Assembly (NCBI GenBank): GCA_046309775.1
Contig: JBKCOM010000039.1
Location: 18,276-82,275, forward strand
From: JAIXWP01 sp046309775
GTDB taxonomy: Bacteria > Bacteroidota > Bacteroidia > Flavobacteriales_D > Sanyastnellaceae
Direction of reading: 5' to 3'
DNA: 64,000 nt
In this document: positions 9,016-18,990 of the stretch, piece by piece
Layout of the letters: the number at the start of each line of letters is the position of its first letter
How positions within the stretch are numbered: position 1 is the stretch's first letter
The notes under the pieces: model-generated
Databases searched by the model: none
What the model saw: only the letters and a program-made list of their open reading frames with translations
Told to the model about the DNA's origin: nothing
Program-made: the position numbers and the translations under genes

Positions 9016-10065
9016 ATGTCGCCACTATCCATCATTCTTTATCCATTTAGTATGCTCTATGCGGCCATACTCTGGTTGAGGCATGGTCTCTACAATCGTG
9101 GGATCCTCAAATCTCAAAAGGGTGTTATTCCAACAATTGTGGTCGGCAATCTCAACCTCGGCGGTACTGGCAAGACGCCGCACGCTTTGATGTTTTCTAA
9201 TTTTATTAAAAAGAACTTTGAAATGGCCCTTCTATCGCGTGGGTATGGCCGAAAATCAAAGGGCTTTTTTAAAGTGGATGAAAATGGAAAACCAGAAATA
9301 TTTGGAGATGAACCGCTCTTGCTTCAATCAAATCTCCCCGACGTGCCAGTATTTGTTTGTGAAAATAGGGTAGAGGGAATCCATCAAATTGCTCAAATTT
9401 TACCCAAAACAGAAATCGTCCTTCTCGACGATGCATACCAACATCGCGCACTCAATGGCGATATTCAGATACTCTTGACTGATTTTCACCAACCTTTTTT
9501 CAAGGATTATCTCATTCCGTCGGGAAAATTAAGAGATATCAAGAGTAGGTGGAAGGCGGCGGATATCATCTTTGTAACCAAATCACCGGTTGAATTGACT
9601 GAAAATCAAAGGCTTGAATGGCTTTCAAAGTTTCCAGAACTTTCTGGTAAACCTATCTTCTTCAGTTATTTGGTATATGGTTCTCCCAGAGGTGTTTACA
9701 CTGATGAATGGTTGTCTTTCAAACCAAATTCTGTGTTTGGATTGTCGGGCCTTGCGAACAACAAACCTTTCATGAAGCATTTGGAAACCAATTTTTCTCT
9801 TAAAAAATTCAAATCTTACGCCGATCACCATCATTTTAGTGGGCAAGATGTTACCACCCTTCGATCGGAATTTGGTACCTTCGCAGACCCATTTGACGTA
9901 GTGCTGATGACGGAAAAAGATGCCGTTAAATGGAAAAATTTGCAACAGGCAAAAGACCTTCCGCTTTATTACGTGCCCATCGAAATTCGTGTGCACGAGG
10001 ATAAAGGAAAAAAATGGGAAGAAGTGTTGTCAGATTTGCTTAAAAAAATCAAGAAAAAAAAGTGA
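9016..10065 (+). CDS. lpxK: Tetraacyldisaccharide 4'-kinase
   Basis: LpxK phosphorylates the 4'-position of the lipid A disaccharide at the inner membrane. The Walker A motif GNLNLGGTGKT falls near residues 45-55, behind an N-terminal membrane-associated helix (ILYPFSMLYAAILWL). The family motif usually read as DDGFQHR appears as DDAYQHR near 137. I chose the ATG at 9016 (349 residues), which starts the conserved MSPLSIILYPFS segment; an upstream ATG at 8938 would overlap the divergent nif3 gene. The 3' end overlaps gatB by four bases (GTGA). Confidence 0.92.
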   Translation: MSPLSIILYPFSMLYAAILWLRHGLYNRGILKSQKGVIPTIVVGNLNLGGTGKTPHALMFSNFIKKNFEMALLSRGYGRKSKGFFKVDENGKPEIFGDEPLLLQSNLPDVPVFVCENRVEGIHQIAQILPKTEIVLLDDAYQHRALNGDIQILLTDFHQPFFKDYLIPSGKLRDIKSRWKAADIIFVTKSPVELTENQRLEWLSKFPELSGKPIFFSYLVYGSPRGVYTDEWLSFKPNSVFGLSGLANNKPFMKHLETNFSLKKFKSYADHHHFSGQDVTTLRSEFGTFADPFDVVLMTEKDAVKWKNLQQAKDLPLYYVPIEIRVHEDKGKKWEEVLSDLLKKIKKKK

Positions 10066-11519
10066 GCAGCGTTTACGATAAATACGAATTAGTAGTTGGT
10101 CTTGAAGTGCACATGCAACTTCAAACTAAAAGCAAGGCCTATTCATCTGATGCCAATCAGTATGGAAGCTTGCCGAACACCAACGTGAATCCCATTACTC
10201 TTGGTCACCCCGGCACTTTGCCGCGTGTCAACAAGAGATCTATAGAATATGCTATTCGCCTAGCTGTTGCATGCGATATGCAGGTAAATCGCAATGTTTA
10301 TTTTGCTAGAAAAAATTATTTCTATGCAGACCTTCCGAAAGGATATCAGATTACACAAGATAAAACTCCCATCTGCACTGGCGGATATATTCCGATTAAA
10401 ACAGAAGATGGCAAAGAAATAAAAATCAATATCACCCGCGCTCACCTCGAGGAAGACGCTGGAAAATCCATGCACGATCAAGATCCTTTTGATACCTTGA
10501 TTGACCTTAATCGCGCTGGCGTTCCGCTGATTGAAGTAGTAAGCGAACCAGATATTCGATCTTCTAAAGATGCGTACAGCTACCTCACCGAATTGCGCAA
10601 ATTGATTCGCTACCTCGGCATTTGCGATGGCAATATGGAAGAAGGTTCGATGCGCTGTGATGCCAACGTGAGCGTGCGATTGAAAGGTGCCGAGAAGTTT
10701 GGTACACGTTGCGAGGTGAAAAACATGAACTCCATTCGCAACGTTCAACGCGCCATCGACTATGAGATGAAGCGTCAGATTGATATAATCGAGGCCGGTG
10801 GTGTGATCGTTCAGGAAACAAGAAGTTTTGATGCTGCTAATGGCACCACATTTAGTTTGCGAAGCAAGGAATTAGCGCACGATTATCGTTATTTCCCTGA
10901 ACCAGATTTGCAACCATTGGAAATTTCTTTAGAAGAAATAGAGCATATCAAAAACTCTATGCCTGCACTTCCCAATCAATTATTCAAGAAGTACACAGTG
11001 CAGTTTGGTTTGTCGGAATACGATGCTACGATGCTTACCAATGAAAAGGAAATTGCGATGTGGTATGAGTCGTTGATTCAGCACACCTCGAATTACAAGG
11101 CTGCATGCAATTGGTTGATTGGCCCAATCAAAGCATATCTCAATGAGAATGCGATTCACATCGACGATTTTAAGGCCACACCAGCGCAGATTGCAGGTAT
11201 CATTACTTTGGTAGAAGGTGGAAAGATAAGTGCCTCAGCAGCGGCAGAAAAAATACTCCCAATCCTTGCGAACGATGCATCTAAGAGCGCGCAGCAAGTT
11301 GCTGAGGAGTTGAACCTTGTTCAAGATGCGGGTGAAGATGAAATCAAAAACATGGCGCGCGAAGTGCTCGCCGCGTGGCCTGATAAAGTGGAGAATTATA
11401 AAAAAGGAAATAAAGGAATGCTCGGTTTGTTCATGGGAGAACTCATGAAAAAAACAGGCGGAAAAGCCAATCCAAAAGTGGCATCATCGATTATTCAAGA
11501 ATTACTTAACGAAGCATAA
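10062..11519 (+). CDS. gatB: Aspartyl/glutamyl-tRNA amidotransferase subunit B
   Basis: A 485-residue GatB, which with GatA and GatC converts Glu-tRNA(Gln) or Asp-tRNA(Asn) into the amidated form. Hallmarks are YELVVGLEVHMQL at the start, HPGTLPRVN, LPKGYQITQ, EEDAGKS, DLNRAGVPLIEVVSEPD, and a C-terminal GatB/YqeY helical domain with the tail GKANPKVASSII. It begins with GTG at 10062 that overlaps the lpxK stop, so translation is probably coupled. gatA and gatC are not in this window. Confidence 0.96.
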   Translation: MSSVYDKYELVVGLEVHMQLQTKSKAYSSDANQYGSLPNTNVNPITLGHPGTLPRVNKRSIEYAIRLAVACDMQVNRNVYFARKNYFYADLPKGYQITQDKTPICTGGYIPIKTEDGKEIKINITRAHLEEDAGKSMHDQDPFDTLIDLNRAGVPLIEVVSEPDIRSSKDAYSYLTELRKLIRYLGICDGNMEEGSMRCDANVSVRLKGAEKFGTRCEVKNMNSIRNVQRAIDYEMKRQIDIIEAGGVIVQETRSFDAANGTTFSLRSKELAHDYRYFPEPDLQPLEISLEEIEHIKNSMPALPNQLFKKYTVQFGLSEYDATMLTNEKEIAMWYESLIQHTSNYKAACNWLIGPIKAYLNENAIHIDDFKATPAQIAGIITLVEGGKISASAAAEKILPILANDASKSAQQVAEELNLVQDAGEDEIKNMAREVLAAWPDKVENYKKGNKGMLGLFMGELMKKTGGKANPKVASSIIQELLNEA

Positions 11520-12673
11520 TGAAGTTAATCACTACAGCGGCAGTAAGCCTTTTATTATTGTTCATCGGCGCCTGCACGGGCGGCGGAAGTTCTGCCATTA
11601 AAGGTAAAATAACTGGAGGTGAGGGGCAAACAATCTACCTCGAGCGTTTGGTAAACAACCGCTGGGGCAGAACTGATTCCACAGTAATTGCGGCTGACGG
11701 ATCTTTCAACATGGTGCCGCAGCAATCATTGGAGCTCGATTTCTATCGCGTAGTCTTGAACGACCGTGATTTTGTAGTGCTCGTCGCTGATAGCACAGAG
11801 TCAATTGAAATTACAGGTGAAGCAGGAAAGCTCAACGGAAATGCCGAAGTGAAGGGCTCTGAACAAACACTTTCATTGAGAGAGTTTGAAAAATCAGTAG
11901 ATAAATTTTTCACTGATGAAGAAGCAGCGCTGGTTGCTTTGCAGACAGAAGCATCTCCAGAAAAACAAGCGCAACTGCGTGATCAAGTGATTTCAATTAG
12001 AAAACAAAGAACCGATCATATCAAAGCATGGCTTCAATCGAATAGCGCTACTCCTCCGGCTTTAGCAGTGGTGCAAATGCTTGACCCCAAAGGCGAGCAA
12101 GCGACATTTAGAAAAGTATTGGATGATTTGAAACCAGCCATGGGTCACAGTATGCACTACAAATTGCTCAAGCAACAAGTAGATCGCTATGCCCTCAAAG
12201 GTGCCGAACCTCAGGATGAAGGTACGCCTCCTGGTGCAAAGATTTCAGTGGGTAATCCAGTGCCAGATATCGTAATGCCAGACCCGAATGGAAAGGTGAG
12301 AAAGCTCTCTGACCTCAAAGGAAAAGTAGTGCTCATCGACTTTTGGGCTTCGTGGTGTGGACCATGCCGAAGAGAAAATCCGAACGTGGTAGAAGTATAT
12401 AACAAGTATAAGAAAGACGGTTTCGAAGTGTTCAGTGTATCACTTGATAAGAGCGCTGATCCGTGGAAACAAGCGATTGCACAAGATAAACTCACTTGGT
12501 CGAATCACGTGAGCGATCTCAAATTTTGGGAAAGCAAAGCCGCTCAAGATTATGGTGTACACAGCATTCCATTCCCTGTCTTGATTGACAAGGAAGGAAA
12601 GGTTATTGCATTCGGCAACAACATCAGAGGGCCGCTGCTGGAAAGTAACCTCAAACAGATTTTTGGTCGCTAG
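11519..12673 (+). CDS. TlpA/ResA-like thioredoxin-fold lipoprotein with DUF4369-like N-terminal domain
   Basis: A 384-residue lipoprotein; the lipobox is IGAC, with Cys at residue 19. Residues 25-115 resemble the DUF4369 beta domain common in Bacteroidota (GKITGGEGQTIYLERL). A helical linker follows, then a C-terminal thioredoxin fold from about 240, with the redox site WCGPC near 279-283 and a cis-proline region SIPFPVLID near 359. It likely acts as a membrane-anchored periplasmic thiol-disulfide reductase. Its ATG overlaps the gatB stop by one base, and a strong terminator follows. Confidence 0.88.
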   Translation: MKLITTAAVSLLLLFIGACTGGGSSAIKGKITGGEGQTIYLERLVNNRWGRTDSTVIAADGSFNMVPQQSLELDFYRVVLNDRDFVVLVADSTESIEITGEAGKLNGNAEVKGSEQTLSLREFEKSVDKFFTDEEAALVALQTEASPEKQAQLRDQVISIRKQRTDHIKAWLQSNSATPPALAVVQMLDPKGEQATFRKVLDDLKPAMGHSMHYKLLKQQVDRYALKGAEPQDEGTPPGAKISVGNPVPDIVMPDPNGKVRKLSDLKGKVVLIDFWASWCGPCRRENPNVVEVYNKYKKDGFEVFSVSLDKSADPWKQAIAQDKLTWSNHVSDLKFWESKAAQDYGVHSIPFPVLIDKEGKVIAFGNNIRGPLLESNLKQIFGR

Positions 12674-12699
12674 CCGACCTTTTTAGTAACTGTTGAAAG

Positions 12700-12738
12700 A
12701 CCGCATCATTCGAAAGGATGGTGCGGTTTGTTTTTTTG
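12700..12738 (+). terminator. Rho-independent terminator after the thioredoxin lipoprotein
   Basis: A 12-bp stem (12700-12711 with 12716-12727, including G-T pairs) closes a GAAA tetraloop. It is followed by a T-run. It ends the lpxK-gatB-lipoprotein operon. Confidence 0.88.
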
Positions 12739-12790
12739 TAACTTTTCACCCTGATTGGCGTCAGATACCCAACATGAATTCCTTAACCTC

Positions 12791-15700
12791 ATGAAAAAAT
12801 TATTTATCATCTCCTTTGTGTTGCTGTCTCATTGGGCATCTTCACAAAACCAATTGCCTTACTTTCAGCAAGAAGTAAATTCTACTATCAATGTAAAGCT
12901 TGACGATAAGAATCACTTCTTGTATGGTGATATCAGCATTGAGTACATCAATCAATCTCCTGATACGTTGAAAGAATTCTTTATGCACTTGTGGCCAAAT
13001 GCATACAAGAATGAAAAAACCGCTCTTGCAAAACAAATGGCCCGAGATGGAAATTTTTTCCTCTATTATTCAAAAAATAAAGATCGCGGCGGTATAGACT
13101 CTCTTTCATTTACCATCGATGGCCAAGCCACTACGTTTGAATTTTTCAAAGGGTTTGAAGATATCGCGCAGTTAAAATTGAACAAACCACTTCTCCCTGG
13201 TCAGCGCATCACGATTAAAACTCCTTTCCGTGTGAAGCTCCCAAGTGGATCTATCTCACGTCTTGGGCACATCGAGCAGAGTTATCAAATCACACAATGG
13301 TATCCCAAGCCAGCGGTGTACGACCGCGATGGATGGCATCCCATCCCATATCTCACACAAGGTGAATTCTACAGTGAGTTTGGGAAATTTGACGTGAGCA
13401 TCACACTTCCTGCCAACTATACAGTAGGTGCCACCGGCGATTTGCAGACAGCTTCGGAAATAGAACGACTCGACCAACTTGCGCAAGCGCCGCTACCAGC
13501 TACTTTGAACAATGAATTCCCACCAAGTGCTACGGAAACAAAAACATTGCGGTATATCCAAAGTAATGTGCACGATTTCGGTTGGTTTGCCGACAAGCGT
13601 TGGATCGTTCGCAAAGGCAGCGTTGTATTACCTAATACCAATCGCGAAGTCACCACATGGGCGATGTTTACTCCTTTGAATGCCAAGCAATGGGAAAAGG
13701 GCGTAGAATATATTAATGACGGTCTTTATCATTATTCATTGTGGGCTGGCGACTATCCTTACAATCAATGCACGGCAGTAGATGGAACCATCTCCGCAGG
13801 TGGTGGTATGGAATATCCTAACGTCACAGTGATCGGCAACTCAAGCAATGATTTCCAATTGGCAACGGTGATTATTCACGAAGTAGGACACAACTGGTTC
13901 TACGGAATTCTCGGAAGCAACGAACGCAGCAATGGTTGGATGGACGAAGGAATCAACTCATTCCTAGAAACGCTGACCTTGGAATGGAAATACAAAGACG
14001 CGAAAATTTATAATGGTATCATGGAAGAAAAGTTGGGGAAAAAACTCAACTTAGAAAAATATCCATTGAACTACCAAAACGAAGTAATGTACAATTTCGC
14101 TGCACGTTATGGAAAGGATCAGCCCATTCAAACGCACAGTGCAGACTTTACAGGAATGAACTACGGTTCGATCATGTATAAGAAGACAGGGCTTTCATTC
14201 AACTATCTGAGAAATTATTTAGGAGATGATCTCTTTAAAGAATGCATGCACGCATATTTTGAAAAGTGGAAATTCAAACACCCCGGTCCGGATGATATTC
14301 AACAGGTGTTTGAAGAAACCTCAAAGCGTGAATTGGACTGGTTCTTCAATGAGGTAATCAAAACAGATGGAGTGGTAGACTACAAAGCCGAAGGATTTAA
14401 GATGAAGGATAATAAGGCGATGCTGAGTGTATTCAACGCGGGAGATATTGCAGCACCTTTCAGTGTAACGATTATGCGTGACAGCATCGAAGTAAAAACT
14501 TTTTGGACAGAAGGTTTCGATGCAGGAGATTGGAAAACCATTGAAGTGCCTGAAGTGAATAAAGGAGATGTGTTGGTTATTAATAAGGAAAAAGGATCCA
14601 TTGATATCGACCGCGGCAATAACAATATTCGCACGAAAGGCATCTTAAAAACACGTGAGCCTTTGCGCTTTGATATCGGCACTGGACTTGATGATCCGGA
14701 GTCAACACGTCTGTTTTGGATTCCACTCGTCGGATGGAATCAATATGACAATTGGATGCCGGGCATTTCATTACACAATAGAACGGTGCCATCAAGAAAG
14801 TTCGAATTTGCATGGACCCCCATGTATAGCATTACCAACAATCGCTTGAATGGATTTGCCATGGCTGCTCTAAATGGCCGCCGCGCAAGAGTAGGGGTGA
14901 GCGCGCAGTCATTTACTGGCTCTCAAATAAGATATTCAAATGCATTAACTTTTGCCCCTTCTTTCGGAGAATTCGAAATGGTTTATTATCAAATAAATCC
15001 TTTCATTGAATATCAATCTAGAACAGTTACCTCAATCAATCCGTGGAGTGTGAAGTTACGATTGGATGGATTTGCAGTGAGAGAAAATTTAAATCGAATT
15101 AGAAATGACGATACAAAAACGTTTATTGATAATAATGAGTTTTTTGGAGCCAGAGCCTCAGCGGTTGTTTCGAAAAAATGGATTGGAATAAATCTGAAAA
15201 TTAATCCATCGTTTGATTATTTGGCAGGAGAGGAGAATACAGCAGCAGGAATGGCACGCCTCAGAGTCGATGCCGACTTCGTATACTTGAAAAAGAAGGA
15301 TAAAAAAATATACCTTCGAGCGTTCTCGGCTAATTCTGATTTGTTTGAAGCATTCAATGCTACACTTCCAATAGGTATTGGTGGAACAAGAGGGGTACAG
15401 GATTATTTTTATCAAAACCTATTTATGGGCAGAAGTGAGTTCAATGGATTGCTTGCAAATCAAATCATCGACAATCAAGGTGGTCTGTTCTCGCCTTATG
15501 GTATTTCGAACTTCACAAATTCAACCGATTTTAATTCCATTCAACTTGAAATTGACGCACCCATAGGCCTACCACTTAGCGCTTGGGGTACCTACGGATT
15601 CGATTCGGATGGCAACACAGGATATTCTGCGGGTATCGGTGTACCGATAGTGCGCGATATCTTCCAAATCTATGTTCCATTAGTGTTTAGCAGTGAAATA

Positions 15701-15805
15701 AATGACGTGTTGGAAACAGGAGATTTTGGATGGCAAGATTACATCATGATGCAGATCAACCTCGACATGATGAATCCATTTGAGCTTGTAAAAAGATTGA
15801 ATTAA
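12791..15805 (+). CDS. M1 family zinc metallopeptidase, exported
   Basis: A 1004-residue protein starting at the ATG at 12791 (MKKLFIISF); the in-frame ATG 12 codons earlier would bury the signal peptide, which ends near residue 19 (WASSQ). The M1 core has GGGMEYPNV near residue 337, the zinc site HEVGHNWFYG near 363 and the ligand in MDEGINSF near 386. The region past about 600 is beta-rich and ends with an aromatic-rich segment that could be a barrel-like or sandwich domain; I see no clear type IX sorting signal. It probably works in the periplasm or at the outer membrane. It follows a terminator, and the LpxH-like gene starts just after its stop. Confidence 0.88.
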   Translation: MKKLFIISFVLLSHWASSQNQLPYFQQEVNSTINVKLDDKNHFLYGDISIEYINQSPDTLKEFFMHLWPNAYKNEKTALAKQMARDGNFFLYYSKNKDRGGIDSLSFTIDGQATTFEFFKGFEDIAQLKLNKPLLPGQRITIKTPFRVKLPSGSISRLGHIEQSYQITQWYPKPAVYDRDGWHPIPYLTQGEFYSEFGKFDVSITLPANYTVGATGDLQTASEIERLDQLAQAPLPATLNNEFPPSATETKTLRYIQSNVHDFGWFADKRWIVRKGSVVLPNTNREVTTWAMFTPLNAKQWEKGVEYINDGLYHYSLWAGDYPYNQCTAVDGTISAGGGMEYPNVTVIGNSSNDFQLATVIIHEVGHNWFYGILGSNERSNGWMDEGINSFLETLTLEWKYKDAKIYNGIMEEKLGKKLNLEKYPLNYQNEVMYNFAARYGKDQPIQTHSADFTGMNYGSIMYKKTGLSFNYLRNYLGDDLFKECMHAYFEKWKFKHPGPDDIQQVFEETSKRELDWFFNEVIKTDGVVDYKAEGFKMKDNKAMLSVFNAGDIAAPFSVTIMRDSIEVKTFWTEGFDAGDWKTIEVPEVNKGDVLVINKEKGSIDIDRGNNNIRTKGILKTREPLRFDIGTGLDDPESTRLFWIPLVGWNQYDNWMPGISLHNRTVPSRKFEFAWTPMYSITNNRLNGFAMAALNGRRARVGVSAQSFTGSQIRYSNALTFAPSFGEFEMVYYQINPFIEYQSRTVTSINPWSVKLRLDGFAVRENLNRIRNDDTKTFIDNNEFFGARASAVVSKKWIGINLKINPSFDYLAGEENTAAGMARLRVDADFVYLKKKDKKIYLRAFSANSDLFEAFNATLPIGIGGTRGVQDYFYQNLFMGRSEFNGLLANQIIDNQGGLFSPYGISNFTNSTDFNSIQLEIDAPIGLPLSAWGTYGFDSDGNTGYSAGIGVPIVRDIFQIYVPLVFSSEINDVLETGDFGWQDYIMMQINLDMMNPFELVKRLN

Positions 15806-15806
15806 T

Positions 15807-16559
15807 TTGGAAGAAAAAAAGAAAATATACTTTGCATCAGACTTTCACCTCGGAGTGCCTAGCTTCGAGGAAAGTCTTGCAAGAGAAAAGAAAATCGTAA
15901 GATGGCTCGACAGCATCAAACAAGATGCTGCCGAGATTTTTCTTGTGGGAGACATCTTTGATTTTTGGTTCGAATACAAAAGAGCCGTCCCGCGCGGTTT
16001 TACGAGACTTCTCGGGAAGATTTCTGAGATCACAGATTCAGGAATTCCTGTTCATGTTTTCACAGGAAATCATGATATGTGGATTTTTGATTATCTCCCA
16101 AAGGAGTGTGGAGTAAGCCTTTTCCGAGAACCGATCGAACGTTCGTTCGGTAATAAATCTTTTCTGATTGGTCACGGTGATGGTCTCGGTCCTGGAGATT
16201 ATGGATATAAATTTCTGAAAAAAGTATTTGCATCTAAAGTCTGTCAGTGGCTTTTTGCCCGCATTCATCCCAACCTTGGAATATGGATTGCCAAACGCAG
16301 CAGCGGCTACAGCCGCAGCACCACAGGCGACAAGGATCAAATCTTCCTTGGAGGGGATAAGGAATGGCTGGTGATTTACTGCAAAGAATATTTACAAAAG
16401 AAACACAAGGACTTCTTCGTTTTCGGACACCGCCACATGCCTCTAGATATACCAATTGCAGATAATAGCAGATACATCAACTTGGGTGAGTGGATGCATC
16501 ATTGCACCTATGCCGTATTTGATGGAGAAAAATTGGAGTTAAAAACCTTTGAAGGTTAG
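15807..16559 (+). CDS. UDP-2,3-diacylglucosamine diphosphatase-like metallophosphoesterase (LpxH-like)
   Basis: A 250-residue calcineurin-like phosphoesterase. Metal-binding motifs are in order: ASDFHLG (residues 10-16), GDIFDFWFE (near 47), GNHDMW (near 86), GHGDGLGPGD (near 126) and FGHRHMP (near 208). This arrangement matches LpxH-type enzymes that cleave UDP-diacylglucosamine in lipid A synthesis. The start is a TTG at 15807, one base after the previous stop; no ATG exists before the catalytic motif, so the unusual start is well supported. Its stop overlaps, tail to tail, the stop of the deacetylase gene on the other strand. Confidence 0.9.
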   Translation: MEEKKKIYFASDFHLGVPSFEESLAREKKIVRWLDSIKQDAAEIFLVGDIFDFWFEYKRAVPRGFTRLLGKISEITDSGIPVHVFTGNHDMWIFDYLPKECGVSLFREPIERSFGNKSFLIGHGDGLGPGDYGYKFLKKVFASKVCQWLFARIHPNLGIWIAKRSSGYSRSTTGDKDQIFLGGDKEWLVIYCKEYLQKKHKDFFVFGHRHMPLDIPIADNSRYINLGEWMHHCTYAVFDGEKLELKTFEG

Positions 16560-17857
16560 ATTTTACTTCCCCTTTCGAGGCAGTATTCGAATACTTTTCT
16601 CCAGCCTTTCCAATCTCCACTTTCGGTCAGTGTTTCATTGTGCCAGAGCGAAATAAAGTCGCCTTCGTATTTTTCAATTTGAGAAATCAGCACCTCTAAT
16701 TTTTCAATCGCAGCCTCGGGTGTCAGCTTCATATACTTGCGGAGTGTGGAATCCATGGCAACAAATGGATGAATCATCAAGTTCGAACACTCATTCTTTT
16801 TTAAATCAAACCACAAATAGGGTCGAGCAGTGCCGGCTCTAAAGCCCGTGTGATGCGCGTATCCCATGGTGTAGTCGTGTTCAATACCTGTCGCCTTTAA
16901 CAACCTGTAGGTAGTGCGAAACTTCAACATCAAATAATGTTGACGGCTGTTTTTAATCGGCTTACCAATGATAGTCTCGAGACGCGACTTTTCACGGAGC
17001 ATCGTATTGTATCTTCTATGACTCGCCACTCCCGGATGAATGCCGAGGGCACTTTGCTTAGAGATACGTTTGATTAATTCTTGCAGCCCTTTGCTTCGGT
17101 GTGGCAATCCTTTGTCAAACTGCCCGAAGTCAGCAAGAAGAAAAAAGAAAATAGACGATACATTCCAACGTTTATGAGCCTCTAGAATGTAGTCGTAGGT
17201 GTCATAAGGATCTGACTGAAGCGATAACAAAACGCGGGTTCGCTGTGTGAGATTTTTAAATTGAAATTTTAGTACATCTTTCAAAAACCCGCCTACCGTG
17301 CGATAAGTACCTTTATGGAGGTAAGCGAAAGCACTATCTACATCAATCGTTGATATGTAATTACTTTTTCTTTTTTCAAAAGAAATTGAAGGCCAACGAG
17401 ATTTTAATTCATCTCTAAAGGCCCAGCGCCACTCGTCTACAATTGGCCTTTCTAGGATGTCTAAAGAATTTAAAACACTTAAATCAGGCGTATATCGGCC
17501 CATGTCATCCCCCTGAAATTTCCAGTACTCTTCGTAGCGAGTGAGCAAGAAAAAAACCGCTGAAAAAAAATCGAACTTTATCCCCTCTGTTGAAACAAAA
17601 ATGGCCGGAACGTCCCTCCATCTTCCTGTCGAAACTTTTACTCTATGAAAATCCCCGAAGTCAAGAATGCCAGCAGGGTAAATATGCAGATATGATCCTT
17701 TTTCGATTAACGTTTTGGTGTACGCGATAGCAGGCCCGTCAAAGCTTTTAAGTTCTTCAAAATCGCTTGTATATTGAATGACTCCTTGATAACCTTCGAG
17801 TCCCTGTTGTACAGCGTATTTTAAGCGAGGCGTTATGTTATCCGCAAAAATTAGCAT
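16556..17857 (-). CDS. Polysaccharide deacetylase family protein
   Basis: A 433-residue protein with a NodB-like catalytic half. TIDVDSAF near residue 170 carries the metal and base aspartates; LGIHPGVASHRR near 275 supplies the likely histidine ligands. The N-terminal 150 residues are an accessory domain seen in Bacteroidota deacetylase-like proteins (FFLLTRYEEYW near 103). No signal peptide is visible, so action on a cytoplasmic or lipid-linked sugar is plausible. It starts one base inside the wecB stop, so it is the third gene of radC-wecB-deacetylase. Coupling with a UDP-GlcNAc epimerase suggests a role in surface glycan synthesis; this is inference. Confidence 0.83.
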   Translation of the reverse strand: MLIFADNITPRLKYAVQQGLEGYQGVIQYTSDFEELKSFDGPAIAYTKTLIEKGSYLHIYPAGILDFGDFHRVKVSTGRWRDVPAIFVSTEGIKFDFFSAVFFLLTRYEEYWKFQGDDMGRYTPDLSVLNSLDILERPIVDEWRWAFRDELKSRWPSISFEKRKSNYISTIDVDSAFAYLHKGTYRTVGGFLKDVLKFQFKNLTQRTRVLLSLQSDPYDTYDYILEAHKRWNVSSIFFFLLADFGQFDKGLPHRSKGLQELIKRISKQSALGIHPGVASHRRYNTMLREKSRLETIIGKPIKNSRQHYLMLKFRTTYRLLKATGIEHDYTMGYAHHTGFRAGTARPYLWFDLKKNECSNLMIHPFVAMDSTLRKYMKLTPEAAIEKLEVLISQIEKYEGDFISLWHNETLTESGDWKGWRKVFEYCLERGSKI

Positions 17858-18990
17858 TAGCCTTTAAGAAATTCCATAATCTTATTACAAATAAACACAG
17901 AGGATTGTCCATCGCCAAAAAAATCTGGCCAAGTCATAGTTCCTTCATTTTTAATTAGCGTTCCAAGGGCGTCGACAATTTTGTTTTCATCCGCTCCCGC
18001 AAGTTGGGCGTTTCCATTATCCACCAATTCGACCCATTCCGTCTGTTCGCGCATGATGACACAAGGTTTTTTGAAAAAAAATGCCTCTTTCTGAACTCCG
18101 CCGCTATCAGTGATTACAAAAGAACAAGTGCTTTCCAAGTCGATCATTTCCAAAAAAGAAAGCGGTTCAATGATTTTAATTTTCTCGTTGGATTCCAGTA
18201 TCGCCTTGTGCTCTGGGGTCAAGCGGTGCAGCGTTCGCGGATGCAGTGGAAGCACAAGTGTGCAATCAAAACGCTGTGTGATAGTACCCAATGCCTTCAA
18301 TATAGCTTTGAGATTCGCATCATTATCGGTATTGGTGTCTCTGTGTATAGTGCACAGTCCGAATTTGCTCCTCGAAAGCCCCAGACGCTCTATGGTATCG
18401 CGCTGAACTGTTTGGGAAAAGTGAAGGGAATTGTCGTACATAATGTCGCCACAATGAAATACCCCGGGCTTATCAAATGACCAGGGCGCAAGTTGATGAC
18501 GAATACCTTCTCTTTCAAGATTGATAATTCCTTGTTTGGTGGGAGAGAATAATAGGGTAGAGCTGTGATCGCACATGATGCGATTGATTTCCTCGGGCAT
18601 CCGCTTATTAAAAGAGCGCAGACCAGCCTCAATGTGAATCACGGGCACGTGAATCTTCGAGGCGGCAATGGCTCCTGCGAGTGTAGAGTTGGTGTCACCA
18701 TAAACGACTACGGCATCATATTTTTTCTGTAAAAGCACATTTTCAATTCCTTCAATCATAAGCGCAGTTTGCTTTCCGTGGCTGGCGCTGCCGACCTGCA
18801 ATTGATAGGTGGGGCTTGGGATTCCTAATTCACTAAAAAAAACACCCGACATATTGCTGTCGTAGTGCTGACCTGTATGAAGAAGATCTTCGGTAATACT
18901 ATCTTTAAAATGCTGCGCAATGGCTCTGGAAAGCGCGGCTGCCTTGATAATTTGCGGTCGCGCCCCTATAATGGTAAGTAGGTGAATCAT
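17857..18990 (-). CDS. wecB: UDP-N-acetylglucosamine 2-epimerase (non-hydrolysing)
   Basis: A 377-residue epimerase that interconverts UDP-GlcNAc and UDP-ManNAc in the cytoplasm. Family motifs are present: IIGARPQIIKAA near residue 7, HTGQHYDSNMS near 38, HIEAGLRSFN near 120, PEEINR, and TDSGGVQKEAFF near 292. Length matches the family. The start overlaps the radC stop (ATGA) and its end overlaps the deacetylase start, giving a tightly packed operon. The product likely feeds a surface polysaccharide. Confidence 0.93.
   Translation of the reverse strand: MIHLLTIIGARPQIIKAAALSRAIAQHFKDSITEDLLHTGQHYDSNMSGVFFSELGIPSPTYQLQVGSASHGKQTALMIEGIENVLLQKKYDAVVVYGDTNSTLAGAIAASKIHVPVIHIEAGLRSFNKRMPEEINRIMCDHSSTLLFSPTKQGIINLEREGIRHQLAPWSFDKPGVFHCGDIMYDNSLHFSQTVQRDTIERLGLSRSKFGLCTIHRDTNTDNDANLKAILKALGTITQRFDCTLVLPLHPRTLHRLTPEHKAILESNEKIKIIEPLSFLEMIDLESTCSFVITDSGGVQKEAFFFKKPCVIMREQTEWVELVDNGNAQLAGADENKIVDALGTLIKNEGTMTWPDFFGDGQSSVFICNKIMEFLKG

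Noticed and set aside
12755..12793. Upstream ATG (12755) for the second M1 peptidase
   Set aside because: It adds 12 residues before a perfect signal peptide; the ATG at 12791 fits better.
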